A stretch of DNA of 64,000 bases from Balneola sp. (GCA_028284195.1 JANQSE010000008.1:1-64000); one strand, 5' to 3'; counted from the first letter of the stretch, positions 27,094 to 36,293 are shown. A program made the numbers and translations. Notes: generated by a model not told the origin, from the letters alone.

Positions 27094-29526
27094 ATGAACG
27101 TATTAAAATTTGGTGGTACATCAATAGGAAATGAAGATTCCATCCGTAAAGCTGCAGACATTATCGCAAAATCAACCGAGTGTACTGTAGTAGTTTTTTC
27201 GGCCATAAGCGGAGTTACCAACCAGTTGGTTAAAATTGCTGAAATGGCCTCTCAAGGTGATACCGCCTACATAAAGCTGCTTGATAAGGTTCTGGTGCAA
27301 CATCAGAACCTGTATAATGATCTGGTACAAAAAGCACCTGATGCGAGTTTCTTCGAGATAGCAGAGGAGTTTAAAAAAGTATGCAATGGTGTGGAGCTTA
27401 TTAAAGAACTTACTCCAAGAAGTTTAGATTATATTTTAAGTGTAGGAGAGCGCTTTTCTTCGCTGATAATCTATGAGTTCTTTAAAGCCAACAAAGAGGA
27501 CGTTAGCTTATTTGATAGCAGATCTATATTTGTTACTGATGATTCTTTTGGCAGCGCCAATATTAACTTTAAAGAAACTAACCATCACATTAAACAAGCC
27601 AGCGCATCCTTTACTCGTATTAATATATTCCCTGGGTTTATTGCTGCTACAAAAAATAAAGTAACTACAACTTTAGGGAGAGGCGGATCTGATTACACCG
27701 CTGCTATACTTGCCAGCTGTTTAAAAGTTAAGCAGTTTGAAATCTGGACAGATGTAGATGGCTTAATGACTGCAGATCCAAGAATTGTAAAAAATGCACA
27801 CCACATCGATCATGTTTCATACGAAGAAGCTCTCGAACTCTCCCACTTTGGAGCAAAAGTAATTTATCCGCCAAGCATTCAACCTGCTTTAGAAAAAAAG
27901 ATCCCCATCACCATTAAGAATACATTCAATCCTGACCACAAAGGAACTCTTATTTCTACAGAATGGGACCACGACAAACAACTTATTCGGGGCATTTCCA
28001 GCATCAAGTCTATATCCTTGATTACGCTTAGTGGAAGCAGCATGCTTGGAGTGCCAAAATTTTCCTATCGATTATTTAGATCACTCTCACTAGTAGAGAT
28101 TAACATAATTTTGATCATACAGTCGAGTTCAGAACATTCCATAAGTGTAGCGATTGACACTAAGGATGGGAGTAAGGCTCTTAAGGCATTGAAAAGAGAG
28201 TTCCACGAGTTGATTGAAAGCAAAAAACTCAATCCAATAGAAATTGAAGACGAACTTTCTATTATAGCTTTGGTAGGCTCAAATATGAGGAATCAGGTTG
28301 GGGTAAGCGGGCAAATGTTTAACGTACTTGGTAAAAATGGAGTAAGTATTAAAGCCATTGCACAAGGTTCTTCGGAAAGAAATATTTCAGCTGTTATCAT
28401 GCGCAAAGACTTGGATAAAGCACTCAATGTATTGCACGAAGATTTTTTTCAATCAGTAACCAAGCGGATAAACTTATTTATAATAGGCACGGGAAATGTA
28501 GGAAAAGCATTTATCGAACAGCTTGTTCAACAGTTTCTTTTTTTAAAAAAGCACTATCAACTAAATGTGAAAATAATTGGTCTTGCTAATTCACGTTTAA
28601 TGCACTTTGCTAAAGACGGAACCCCTCTTTCTAATTGGGAGTCGGCATTATCAAAAGGAAAACCATTTACAAAAAAAGCGTTTCTCGAACACATGTATGC
28701 CATGAATTTAAGAAACAGCATTTTTATTGATATTACTGCTGCAGAAGACATCGCAAGTACATACCCTGAGATACTTAAAAAAAGTATTTCGGTAGTAACT
28801 CCTAACAAAATTGCTGCTACAGGCCCTCAGGAAAATTATCAGGAACTCAAGAACCTGAGTAAGAAATACGGCAGTAAATTTTTGTTTGAAACCAATGTTT
28901 GTGCCGGATTACCGGTTATATCTACGCTAAACGACCTTATCAGAAGTGGCGATCAAGTGCACCAAATTGATGCTGTACTTTCAGGAACGCTTGTATTTCT
29001 TTTCAACGAGTATAATGGCAGCATCAAGTTTGTAGATGTAATCAAAAAAGCAAAAGAATTAGGATACACCGAACCTGACCCCCGGTTAGATTTATTTGGA
29101 GCTGACGTGAAGCGTAAGATTCTAATTTTAATCAGAGAAAGTGGTTATACATGTAACTATGAAGATATCGAGCTTCATTCGTTTCTTCCAGAAAGCTGTT
29201 TACACAGTAACTCGTTGGAAGATTTCTATCAAAAAGTTGAAAAAGAAGAAGCTCACTTCAAAAGCCTCTATCAGGAAGCCCAGAAAAAAAGCGCACGACT
29301 TAAAGTTGTAGCTACTTATAAAAACGACAAAGGCTCGGTAAAACTCGAACCCATTGATTCCAGCCATCCTTTTTATAATTTAGAAGGAAAAGACAATATC
29401 GTGTTGTTTTATACAAACAGATATAAAGAACAACCCATGGTTATAAAAGGAGCCGGAGCCGGAGCAGAAGTTACCGCTTCAGGTATTTTTGCTGATGTTC
29501 TTAGAATCGCTCAATCTGATATTTAA
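27094..29526 (+). CDS. thrA: bifunctional aspartokinase / homoserine dehydrogenase I
   Basis: An 810-residue fusion. The N-terminal aspartokinase has KFGGTSIG (6-13), TTLGRGGSDYT and WTDVDGLMTADPRIV; two ACT-like segments follow (about 300-455); then the homoserine dehydrogenase starts with FIIGTGNVGKAF and ends with the segment GAGAGAEVTASGIFADVL. It supplies both the first and third steps of threonine synthesis and would be the threonine-controlled isozyme. Linkage to ilv genes makes sense because threonine is the precursor of isoleucine. Its stop shares one base with the thrB start (TAATG). Confidence 0.97.
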   Translation: MNVLKFGGTSIGNEDSIRKAADIIAKSTECTVVVFSAISGVTNQLVKIAEMASQGDTAYIKLLDKVLVQHQNLYNDLVQKAPDASFFEIAEEFKKVCNGVELIKELTPRSLDYILSVGERFSSLIIYEFFKANKEDVSLFDSRSIFVTDDSFGSANINFKETNHHIKQASASFTRINIFPGFIAATKNKVTTTLGRGGSDYTAAILASCLKVKQFEIWTDVDGLMTADPRIVKNAHHIDHVSYEEALELSHFGAKVIYPPSIQPALEKKIPITIKNTFNPDHKGTLISTEWDHDKQLIRGISSIKSISLITLSGSSMLGVPKFSYRLFRSLSLVEINIILIIQSSSEHSISVAIDTKDGSKALKALKREFHELIESKKLNPIEIEDELSIIALVGSNMRNQVGVSGQMFNVLGKNGVSIKAIAQGSSERNISAVIMRKDLDKALNVLHEDFFQSVTKRINLFIIGTGNVGKAFIEQLVQQFLFLKKHYQLNVKIIGLANSRLMHFAKDGTPLSNWESALSKGKPFTKKAFLEHMYAMNLRNSIFIDITAAEDIASTYPEILKKSISVVTPNKIAATGPQENYQELKNLSKKYGSKFLFETNVCAGLPVISTLNDLIRSGDQVHQIDAVLSGTLVFLFNEYNGSIKFVDVIKKAKELGYTEPDPRLDLFGADVKRKILILIRESGYTCNYEDIELHSFLPESCLHSNSLEDFYQKVEKEEAHFKSLYQEAQKKSARLKVVATYKNDKGSVKLEPIDSSHPFYNLEGKDNIVLFYTNRYKEQPMVIKGAGAGAEVTASGIFADVLRIAQSDI

Positions 29527-30446
29527 TGGATACTGTCAAAGTTTTTGCTCCTGCATCTGTAGCTAACGTAGGCCCGGGATATGACACTTTTGGTTTTGCT
29601 ATAGAAAAACTGGGAGATATTATTACTGTGACTAAAAGAGAAGACCAATTGCTCCGTATTTTGCCGACTATAGGGGCTGAATTACCTACAGATCCTATAA
29701 AAAATGTTGCCGGAGTAGCTATCCTGGCTTTACTGAAAGCGCTGGGAACAACTCCAGGTTTTGATATTCAAATTGAGAAAATGTTTCGCCCGGGAAGTGG
29801 CCTGGGTAGCAGTGCTTCCAGCGCGGCAGGTGCAGTGTTTGCTGTTAATGAACTGCTTGGCCGCCCTTTCTCGCTACATCAACTACTTTCTTTTGCACTT
29901 AAAGGCGAAGCATTAGCGTCAAAATGCTACCATGCCGATAATGTTGCCCCTTCATTGTTAGGTGGTTTTCAAGCAGTACGAAGTTACCATCCTCTTGACC
30001 TTTTTAATATTCCTCATCTCGACGATCTCTTTGTGTTAATCATCTTTCCCAGCATTCAAATCAAAACTGTGGTCGCTAAAGGTTTGCTTCCTAAAAAACT
30101 TTCAATAGAAGATGCCCGGGAACAGTGGGGAAATGTTGCAGCTTTAATACATGCCTTGCACACCAAAGACTATCAATTATTATCAAAAGCCATTACCGAT
30201 AGAATAGCCGAACCTGTTCGAAGAACTCTTATTCCGGAATACCAAACCGTAAAGAAAATAGCAGGAGAGAATGGTTCTGTGGGATTCAACATTTCAGGCT
30301 CAGGCCCAAGCATGTTTGCTTTGTTTACAGACGAGGATAATGCTCAAGATTGCTCTAAAGCAATTAAGTTGATTTATGATGCGATATCGATGCCGGTAAT
30401 GTTTAGTATTTCCAAAATCAATTCAAAGGGTTGTCAGGTTATATGA
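29526..30446 (+). CDS. thrB: homoserine kinase
   Basis: A 306-residue GHMP kinase that phosphorylates homoserine. The ATP-binding motif PGSGLGSSASSAAGAVFAVN is clear, along with the N-terminal VFAPASVANVGPGYDTFGFA and the C-terminal FNISGSGPSMFAL. Normal length. Translationally coupled on both sides: TAATG with thrA and ATGA with thrC. Confidence 0.96.
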   Translation: MDTVKVFAPASVANVGPGYDTFGFAIEKLGDIITVTKREDQLLRILPTIGAELPTDPIKNVAGVAILALLKALGTTPGFDIQIEKMFRPGSGLGSSASSAAGAVFAVNELLGRPFSLHQLLSFALKGEALASKCYHADNVAPSLLGGFQAVRSYHPLDLFNIPHLDDLFVLIIFPSIQIKTVVAKGLLPKKLSIEDAREQWGNVAALIHALHTKDYQLLSKAITDRIAEPVRRTLIPEYQTVKKIAGENGSVGFNISGSGPSMFALFTDEDNAQDCSKAIKLIYDAISMPVMFSISKINSKGCQVI

Positions 30447-31729
30447 AATTTTTTTCCACAAACCGAAGAAGTGAGCCCGTTTCCTTCAAAGATGCAGTAA
30501 TTAATAGTTTACCTCCTGATCGGGGATTGTATTTCCCTGAATATATCCCAAAACTTCCCTCTGATTTCTTTACGATTCTAAAATCCACATCTATTCCGGA
30601 AATAGGATTTCAAGTTCTCGCGAAATTTACCGAAAAGGATATTCCGGGAAGTGCACTTTTAGAAATTACCACAGATGCTTTCAATTTCCCTGTCCCAATT
30701 GTGCAGTTAAACTCCAATATCTATAGCTTAGAGCTTTTTCATGGACCAACGTATGCATTCAAAGATATTGGTGCCCGATTCCTTGCCCGATGCTTAGGCT
30801 ATTTCACTCAATACCTGAATAGAGAAATAACCATTCTTGTAGCCACTTCGGGTGATACAGGCGGGGCTGTGGCCTCGGCATTCCATAATGTAGCAGGTAT
30901 AAACGTAGTGATTTTGTATCCCTCCGGTAAGGTTAGTAACCTTCAGGAAAAACAGTTAACTACTCTTGGAGGAAATATTCACGCTTTAGAAGTACACGGC
31001 ACCTTTGATGATTGCCAAGCCTTGGTTAAACAAGCTTTTTTAGATAATGAAATTAATCAAAAGCTGAACCTGAGCTCTGCAAATTCTATAAATATTGCAC
31101 GCTGGCTGCCACAATCTCTATACTATTTCGAAGCGTTTAAGCAACTAAGGGAAAAACAACCTGTTGTTTTCTCAGTTCCTTCAGGAAATTATGGCAATCT
31201 GACTGCAGGTGTATTCGCGCAAAAAATGGGCTTACCTATTCAAAGGTTCATTGCTGCTTCAAACTCAAACGATGTAATTCCCCGATACCTGAAAGATGGC
31301 AAATATAAACCATACCCAACAATAGCTACCATTGCTAATGCTATGGATGTAGGCGATCCAAGCAACTATCCTCGTTTTCTGGAGTTATTTGAGAATAATG
31401 TTGATTCCATTCGGAATAGTATTGAAGGTTTCACACTTGATGATGGAGAAACATTAGGTGCCATAAAGTCCTGCTTTATCGCAAACAATTATATTACCGA
31501 TCCACATGGAGCAATTGCATACCAAGCTTTGCAAAACAATTTGAGAGAAAACGAAACAGGTATTTTTTTAGAAACTGCACATTATGGTAAATTTTTAAGT
31601 GTAATAGAAAGAGCATTGGAGCATTCTATAGCAAAACCTGAGTTTACCAATAAATTCTTGCAAAAATCTAGCACAAACATACCTATTAACAACAACTATG
31701 AGGATTTTAAAGCATTTTTGATAGATTAG
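30443..31729 (+). CDS. thrC: threonine synthase
   Basis: A 428-residue PLP enzyme that converts O-phosphohomoserine to threonine. The ATG at 30443, overlapping the thrB stop, is preferred over an earlier in-frame start. The PLP lysine is in FHGPTYAFKDIGARFL, and ATSGDTGGAVASAF binds the phosphate. Last gene of the seven-gene operon; no intrinsic terminator was seen in the 140 bp behind it. Confidence 0.96.
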   Translation: MKFFSTNRRSEPVSFKDAVINSLPPDRGLYFPEYIPKLPSDFFTILKSTSIPEIGFQVLAKFTEKDIPGSALLEITTDAFNFPVPIVQLNSNIYSLELFHGPTYAFKDIGARFLARCLGYFTQYLNREITILVATSGDTGGAVASAFHNVAGINVVILYPSGKVSNLQEKQLTTLGGNIHALEVHGTFDDCQALVKQAFLDNEINQKLNLSSANSINIARWLPQSLYYFEAFKQLREKQPVVFSVPSGNYGNLTAGVFAQKMGLPIQRFIAASNSNDVIPRYLKDGKYKPYPTIATIANAMDVGDPSNYPRFLELFENNVDSIRNSIEGFTLDDGETLGAIKSCFIANNYITDPHGAIAYQALQNNLRENETGIFLETAHYGKFLSVIERALEHSIAKPEFTNKFLQKSSTNIPINNNYEDFKAFLID

Positions 31730-31870
31730 GCCATTGTGATGCCATCCTTCTCAAAATAATGAATAACTTCTTAACCCACGTTAATCCACTTTACATTTGA
31801 TGTGCGTTTTAACACAATCGAAACTTTAAAACTACTCCTTACCTCTTAATTAAAAAAATTCATATTACCC

Positions 31871-33016
31871 ATGAACTGCAAAAAAGCCGAGTTTAATCTA
31901 AGTTCCGAAGTCACCTATCTTAATTGTGCTTACATGTCGCCATTAATGAAAACCGTTAAAGAAGCGGGTATAATGGGTATTGAAAGAAAAACAAATCCAT
32001 TTATGGTTTCGAGTGAAGACTTCTTCAATGAATCTGATAAACTCAGGAAGGAATTTGCACACCTGGTGAATTGTGAAGAACCAAATCGAATAGTTATTAT
32101 CCCATCTGTTTCATATGGAATGGCAAATGTAGCAAAAAACCTCAACCTAAATAGTGATGAAAACATCGTAATTATTGGTGAACAATTTCCAAGCAATGTT
32201 TATTCCTGGATGGAGATCGCTCAAAACGCCCGAGCTGAAATCATTACCATTCCGGGACCTGATGTTCGTGAAAACAGAGGTAAACTTTGGAATGAGCAAA
32301 TTTTAGATGCCATCAGCAGCAAAACAAAACTTGTAGCAACCGGGAACATCCACTGGACAGACGGCACCATTTTTGACATGAAAGCCATCCGGAAGAAAAC
32401 AAGAGATGTTGGAGCATGGATGGTGATTGATGGAACACAATCGATAGGTGCATTACCTTTTAATATTGACGAAATACAACCGGATGCTTTAGTAGTGGCA
32501 GGCTATAAATCGCTAATGGGCCCTTATAGTATTGGCATGGCTTATTATGGAGAAGTGTTTGATGATGGAAATCCGATTGAACAGAATTGGATTAATCGTT
32601 TTGAAAGTGAAAATTTTTCCAATCTTGTAAACTATAACGATCACTATCAACCAGGAGCCCTCCGGTATGAAGTAGGAGAACACAGCAATTTTATTTTAGT
32701 ACCTATGTTGCTGGCTGCCATTCAAAAACTAAATGAATGGAAACCTGAAAACATACACAACTATTTGATTGATTTGGTGGAAGAACCAATATCAAAATTA
32801 AGAGAGCATGGTTTTTGGGTTGAAGAAACAAAATACAGAGCATCAAACCTATTTGGAGTCCGGTTTAACAAACATCACTCTATGGATGCAATCAAAAAGA
32901 AACTTATGGATGCTAATGTATTGGTATCATACCGCGGCGATGCCATTCGTATTTCACCTAATATATATAATGACTCAAAAGATTTAGCTGCTTTAGTTAC
33001 AACATTAACATCTTAA
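31871..33016 (+). CDS. aminotransferase class V-fold PLP-dependent enzyme
   Basis: A 381-residue fold-type I PLP protein related to cysteine desulfurases and kynureninase-like enzymes. The cofactor-binding Asp is D187 in VIDGTQSIG and the Schiff-base lysine K213 in AGYKSLMGP. The N-terminal YLNCAYMSPL and C-terminal VSYRGDAIRISPNIYN are typical of the class V subset often mis-annotated as desulfurases. No catalytic-loop Cys of a true desulfurase was identified, so the substrate stays open. It stands alone between thrC and the spondin gene. Confidence 0.85.
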   Translation: MNCKKAEFNLSSEVTYLNCAYMSPLMKTVKEAGIMGIERKTNPFMVSSEDFFNESDKLRKEFAHLVNCEEPNRIVIIPSVSYGMANVAKNLNLNSDENIVIIGEQFPSNVYSWMEIAQNARAEIITIPGPDVRENRGKLWNEQILDAISSKTKLVATGNIHWTDGTIFDMKAIRKKTRDVGAWMVIDGTQSIGALPFNIDEIQPDALVVAGYKSLMGPYSIGMAYYGEVFDDGNPIEQNWINRFESENFSNLVNYNDHYQPGALRYEVGEHSNFILVPMLLAAIQKLNEWKPENIHNYLIDLVEEPISKLREHGFWVEETKYRASNLFGVRFNKHHSMDAIKKKLMDANVLVSYRGDAIRISPNIYNDSKDLAALVTTLTS

Positions 33017-33204
33017 CTATTTTGTTGCAGCCACTCAGTATCAACATTTTCTCAAAACCTCGCTTTTCAAAAAACTTAACAAATTATCACAATTCTGTTA
33101 CAGCGTGATTTATTTATGAGAATCTCGTGATACTTCTGTGAAGTCATCTGATTTGATAACGGTTAAACTTTGCGCAGTTATTAACCAAAACAAATTTATT
33201 TACG

Positions 33205-34545
33205 ATGACTAACTCCAAACTAACTCTACTAACTGTACTTTTTGTAGGTCTTTTTGCTGCATGCGGTAACAACAACTCTGATGATCCAGTTGAAGCTAAT
33301 TTCACTGTTACTATCGAGAACGTAGGTACTGCTTATTCTTACATTAAAAGCGGTTCATTTTCTGTACCCGTTGGTGCCTCTGCACCAGGACCAATTGGCC
33401 CCGGCGGTGCTTATGAATTTGAATTCACCGCTCCAATAGGTTCCAGGTTATCTCTGGCGACCATGTTCGTTCAGTCCAATGACTGGTTTTACGCTCCGGG
33501 CCAAGACGGACTTGCACTTTATAACCAGGATGGCTCACAAGTTACTGGTAATGTAACCTCATCCTTTAATCTGTATGATGCCGGCACCGAAGAAGATGAA
33601 GAACCAGGAACAGGTGCTAACCAGGCACCACGGCAAGGTGCTGCTAATACCGGGCCTGCTGACGATGATAATACCGTACGCACTGTAGATACCACAAACC
33701 TACCGGCTGATGAAGATGTAATTCAGGTAACCCTTACTTCTACCGGGCCAACGGGATTTAGAGTCCGTATCGAAAATGTTTCTACTACCTCTACCCTTTC
33801 AACTTCATCAGGCGCAGTAGCTGTTCCGCTTGCACCGGGTGCCTGGGTTGTACATCCTGAAAGCGAAACCGCCGTTCTTTTCGAAACAGGGCGACCTGAC
33901 TTTGGTGAAGGACTTGAAGGCGTAGCCGAAGACGGCACTTTCGGAGAGCTTGAAACAAGCTTAGATGATGAAACAGGAATTACGGTTCCTTTATCTCCAG
34001 GTGTATTTGCTGTTTACAATGGAGCAAACCCACTGTTCACAGCCGGACAAGCAGATCCAGGTAACGGATTAGAAGGAGTTGCTGAAGACGGTACTGTTGC
34101 GGAGTTAGCAACTGCACTGGAGTCTACTGCAAATGTTCTCGAAAGCGGCTCTTTTGCTATGCCTGTTGGGGCTTCTGCAAACGGCCCTCTTCTTCCGGGT
34201 AATAGCTACACATTTAGCTTCACAGGCCAGGAAGGATACTCCCTGAATTTCGCAACCATGTTCGTTCAATCCAATGATTTGTTTTATGCACTTGGAGCAG
34301 ATGGAATCGATCTGTTCGAAAACGGAGCTCCAATCTCAGGTAATGTTACCTCTTCTGTAAGCCTTTGGGATGCCGGAACAGAGCTGAACGAAGAACCGGG
34401 TATCGGTGCCAACCAGGTAACCCGACAAGGCGGTTCTAATATTGGCCCGGCCGATTCGAACACAAGTGTTCGCCTGGTAAATGATGGTTACACCTACCCT
34501 GCTGTTAGTGATGTAATCCGGGTAACAATCAGTTTAAACCAGTAG
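33205..34545 (+). CDS. spondin domain-containing lipoprotein, tandem domains
   Basis: A 446-residue surface or periplasmic lipoprotein: lipobox LFAAC with Cys20, then beta-rich, Gly/Ala/Thr/acid-rich sequence. Two related copies occur: residues about 50-160 (GSFSVPVGAS ... ATMFVQSNDWFYAPG) and about 318-430 (GSFAMPVGAS ... ATMFVQSNDLFYALG). The second is preceded by the rest of a spondin_N-type domain with two LEGVAEDGT repeats (PLAPGAW... and PLSPGVF...). The first copy lacks that front half, so the protein looks like one and a half domains after an internal duplication. Function unknown; the family is extracellular. A strong terminator follows. Confidence 0.82.
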   Translation: MTNSKLTLLTVLFVGLFAACGNNNSDDPVEANFTVTIENVGTAYSYIKSGSFSVPVGASAPGPIGPGGAYEFEFTAPIGSRLSLATMFVQSNDWFYAPGQDGLALYNQDGSQVTGNVTSSFNLYDAGTEEDEEPGTGANQAPRQGAANTGPADDDNTVRTVDTTNLPADEDVIQVTLTSTGPTGFRVRIENVSTTSTLSTSSGAVAVPLAPGAWVVHPESETAVLFETGRPDFGEGLEGVAEDGTFGELETSLDDETGITVPLSPGVFAVYNGANPLFTAGQADPGNGLEGVAEDGTVAELATALESTANVLESGSFAMPVGASANGPLLPGNSYTFSFTGQEGYSLNFATMFVQSNDLFYALGADGIDLFENGAPISGNVTSSVSLWDAGTELNEEPGIGANQVTRQGGSNIGPADSNTSVRLVNDGYTYPAVSDVIRVTISLNQ

Positions 34546-34574
34546 AGCGTAGTTAAATAATCAATCCCTAATCC

Positions 34575-34609
34575 AAAACCCTCTCGCTGGATAAGCGAGA
34601 GGGTTTTTT
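34575..34609 (+). terminator. intrinsic terminator after the spondin gene
   Basis: A perfect 14-bp stem, AAAACCCTCTCGCT (34575-34588) with 34594-34607, loop GGATA, and a T-run at 34604-34609. It lies 29 bp behind the spondin stop. Confidence 0.95.
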
Positions 34610-34642
34610 GTGTTTTGTAAAGCTCTATAAAACAGGCGACTC

Positions 34643-34674
34643 AAACTCCCGCTAAATAAGCGTGAGTTTTTTTT
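34643..34674 (+). terminator. second, diverged terminator in tandem
   Basis: AAACTCCCGCT (34643-34653) pairs with AGCGTGAGTTT (34659-34669) with one mismatch, followed by T's to 34674. Its CGCT..ATAAGCG core matches the terminator 68 bp upstream, suggesting a duplicated and decayed copy. Confidence 0.75.
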
Positions 34675-34893
34675 GTAAGGAATTACATTTGAAACTGTCT
34701 TACATAACAAACCTAAAACTGATATGCTATGTACTTCAAAATTATACTTTGGGTGGTCTTTAAACTACTTACTTAGTGGGAAAGTAATATTTTCACTAAT
34801 CAGATTGGACTTGAACTCCAATCACTAATGCAAAACTCAGGAATTTCCTTAGGAGAAAAATTAAAATCACTAAATATAAAATTAGAAAAGTAA
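34675..34893. other. intergenic stretch with no recognised gene
   Basis: AT-rich sequence between the tandem terminators and the repeat-flanked GIY-YIG frame. One small inverted repeat is present (GATTGGA 34803-34809, TCCAATC 34817-34823). Nothing else is recognised. Confidence 0.5.
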
Positions 34894-34923
34894 GTCATCC
34901 TGAGGATACCTCCGAAGGATCTT
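34894..34923 (+). repeat. left arm of 30-bp perfect inverted repeat (GTCATCCTGAGGAT family), copy B1
   Basis: Thirty bases starting GTCATCCTGAGGATACC and ending GAAGGATCTT. They are exactly complementary to 35341-35370 in opposite orientation, with a GIY-YIG reading frame between. The same family occurs at other gene ends (49069, 50735, 57375). Confidence 0.9.
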
Positions 34924-34973
34924 GTCGGATATACGTTTTGTTAGGAATTACTGCCGAACAGGTCTAGCTATAC

Positions 34974-35291
34974 ATAAAGAACCAATACTTTGTTTATATA
35001 ATAACTAATCCTTCCAAAACAACATTATATACAGGAACTACAAACGATCTCGAAAGACGACTAGCAGAGCATTATAAAAACAGGGGAAACGTAAATAGCT
35101 TTGCTGGAAAATATTATTGTTATCTGCTTCTCTACTACGAATCGTTTCCTAGTTCTTACGAAGCTATTCAGGCTGAAAAGTACATTAAAGGGAAAAACAG
35201 AGAAAAAAAGGAAATAATTATCAAAGAGATGAATCCTTCTTTTGCTTTCCTTAATGAGAAAGTACTAGGGTATTGGCCGCCTAAAGAGTGA
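34974..35291 (+). CDS. GIY-YIG nuclease family reading frame without a canonical start codon
   Basis: An uninterrupted frame of 105 codons reading IKNQYFVYIITNPSKT then LYTGTTNDLERRLAEHY, with AEKYIKGKNREKK and MNPSF later. This is the short single-domain GIY-YIG layout: FVYII and YTG strands, the catalytic Arg in ERR, and the metal-binding Glu in AEKYIKG. The expected initiator position is ATA (34974), an in-frame TAG lies three codons upstream, and no ATG, GTG or TTG occurs until residue 86. So it either starts at a rare ATA or is silenced by a start-codon mutation. It sits inside a perfect 30-bp inverted pair of a dispersed repeat, suggesting the gene and repeats form one mobile or formerly mobile unit. 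Confidence 0.75.
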   Translation: MKNQYFVYIITNPSKTTLYTGTTNDLERRLAEHYKNRGNVNSFAGKYYCYLLLYYESFPSSYEAIQAEKYIKGKNREKKEIIIKEMNPSFAFLNEKVLGYWPPKE

Positions 35292-35340
35292 GTTTAAATT
35301 CCGAGTTGGATAGCAAAAGGTCTAGATATTTCAATCCAGT

Positions 35341-35370
35341 AAGATCCTTCGGAGGTATCCTCAGGATGAC
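35341..35370 (-). repeat. right arm of 30-bp perfect inverted repeat, copy B2
   Basis: Exact reverse complement of 34894-34923. It lies 49 bp behind the GIY-YIG stop codon. A short direct match AGGTCTAG also occurs at 34960-34967 and 35318-35325, inside the two arms. Confidence 0.9.
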
Positions 35371-35383
35371 CAGTTGAAACAAA

Positions 35384-35410
35384 AAAGCCACCCCGATTGG
35401 GATGGCTTTA
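35384..35410 (-). terminator. terminator of the sdhCAB operon
   Basis: On the minus strand, AAAGCCATCCC and GGGTGGCTTT form a stem with one mismatch, followed by a run of six T's (complement of 35381-35386). It lies about 43 bp behind the sdhB stop. Confidence 0.85.
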
Positions 35411-35452
35411 GATTCTGAAACAATTCAGATATTGGATTTCTTTAGATAAATA

Positions 35453-36205
35453 TCAGCTGAACATCGCCTTCATATAATCTCTGCGCATTTCAGCGATGGC
35501 TGAGATAGAAATTCCAACCGGACAAACAGCTTCACACTCTGCAAAGTTGGAACAGTCACCAAAGCCTTCTTCTTTCATCTGATCCACCATCGCTACCACA
35601 CGATTGCTTCGTTCAACCTCACCCTGCGGCACATGATTTAAATGAGCCAGTTTTGCCCCTGTAAATAGCGAAGCCGAAGCATTTGGACAAGCCGCTACAC
35701 AGGCACCGCAACCAATACAGGTGGCATAGTCAAATGCTGCATCTGATTTTTCCTTTTCAATTGGAATAGCATTTGCTTCCTGAGCAGAACCTGTTTTCAC
35801 CGAAACATATCCACCGGCTTCGATAATACGATCAAAAGCTCCACGATTAACAACTAAATCCTTGATGATTGGGAACGCTGCTGCTCTTGGAGGTTCTATC
35901 GTGATCTTATCGCCATTTTTGTAATTGCGCATGTGTAATTGGCAGCAAGCCACTTTGGCTTTTGGCCCATGTGCCTGGCCATTGATTACAAGATTACAGG
36001 AGCCACAAATTCCTTCCCGGCAATCATAGTCAAACTCCACAGGGTCTTTCCCTTCAAGCTGCAGCTCCTCGTTGAGTACGTCGAGCATTTCAAGGAACGA
36101 CATATGTTCATTTACAGTATTCAGTGTGTATTCTTCAAAATGCCCCGGAACATCAGGCCCATCCTGCTTCCAGTATTTCAAATGAATGGTCATGTCTTTA
36201 CTCAT
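35453..36205 (-). CDS. sdhB: succinate dehydrogenase / fumarate reductase iron-sulfur subunit
   Basis: A 250-residue subunit carrying electrons from the flavoprotein to the quinone site. The start at 36205 (MSKDMTIHLKYW) is preferred; the frame is open nine codons further. The [2Fe-2S] ligands are in CREGICGSC (C62, C67, C70) with a fourth Cys at 87/88; CIGCGACVAACP (C163, C166, C169, C173) and FGDCSNFAECEAVCPVG supply the [4Fe-4S] and [3Fe-4S] clusters. Last gene of sdhC-sdhA-sdhB. Confidence 0.96.
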   Translation of the reverse strand: MSKDMTIHLKYWKQDGPDVPGHFEEYTLNTVNEHMSFLEMLDVLNEELQLEGKDPVEFDYDCREGICGSCNLVINGQAHGPKAKVACCQLHMRNYKNGDKITIEPPRAAAFPIIKDLVVNRGAFDRIIEAGGYVSVKTGSAQEANAIPIEKEKSDAAFDYATCIGCGACVAACPNASASLFTGAKLAHLNHVPQGEVERSNRVVAMVDQMKEEGFGDCSNFAECEAVCPVGISISAIAEMRRDYMKAMFS

Positions 36206-36293
36206 AATAAAATTCCTTTTCGACTTCGCCACAAAAACACGAAATCACTTAAATAAATTACTTTTGTGTTTTAGTATTTCGGTGGCAAATCTA

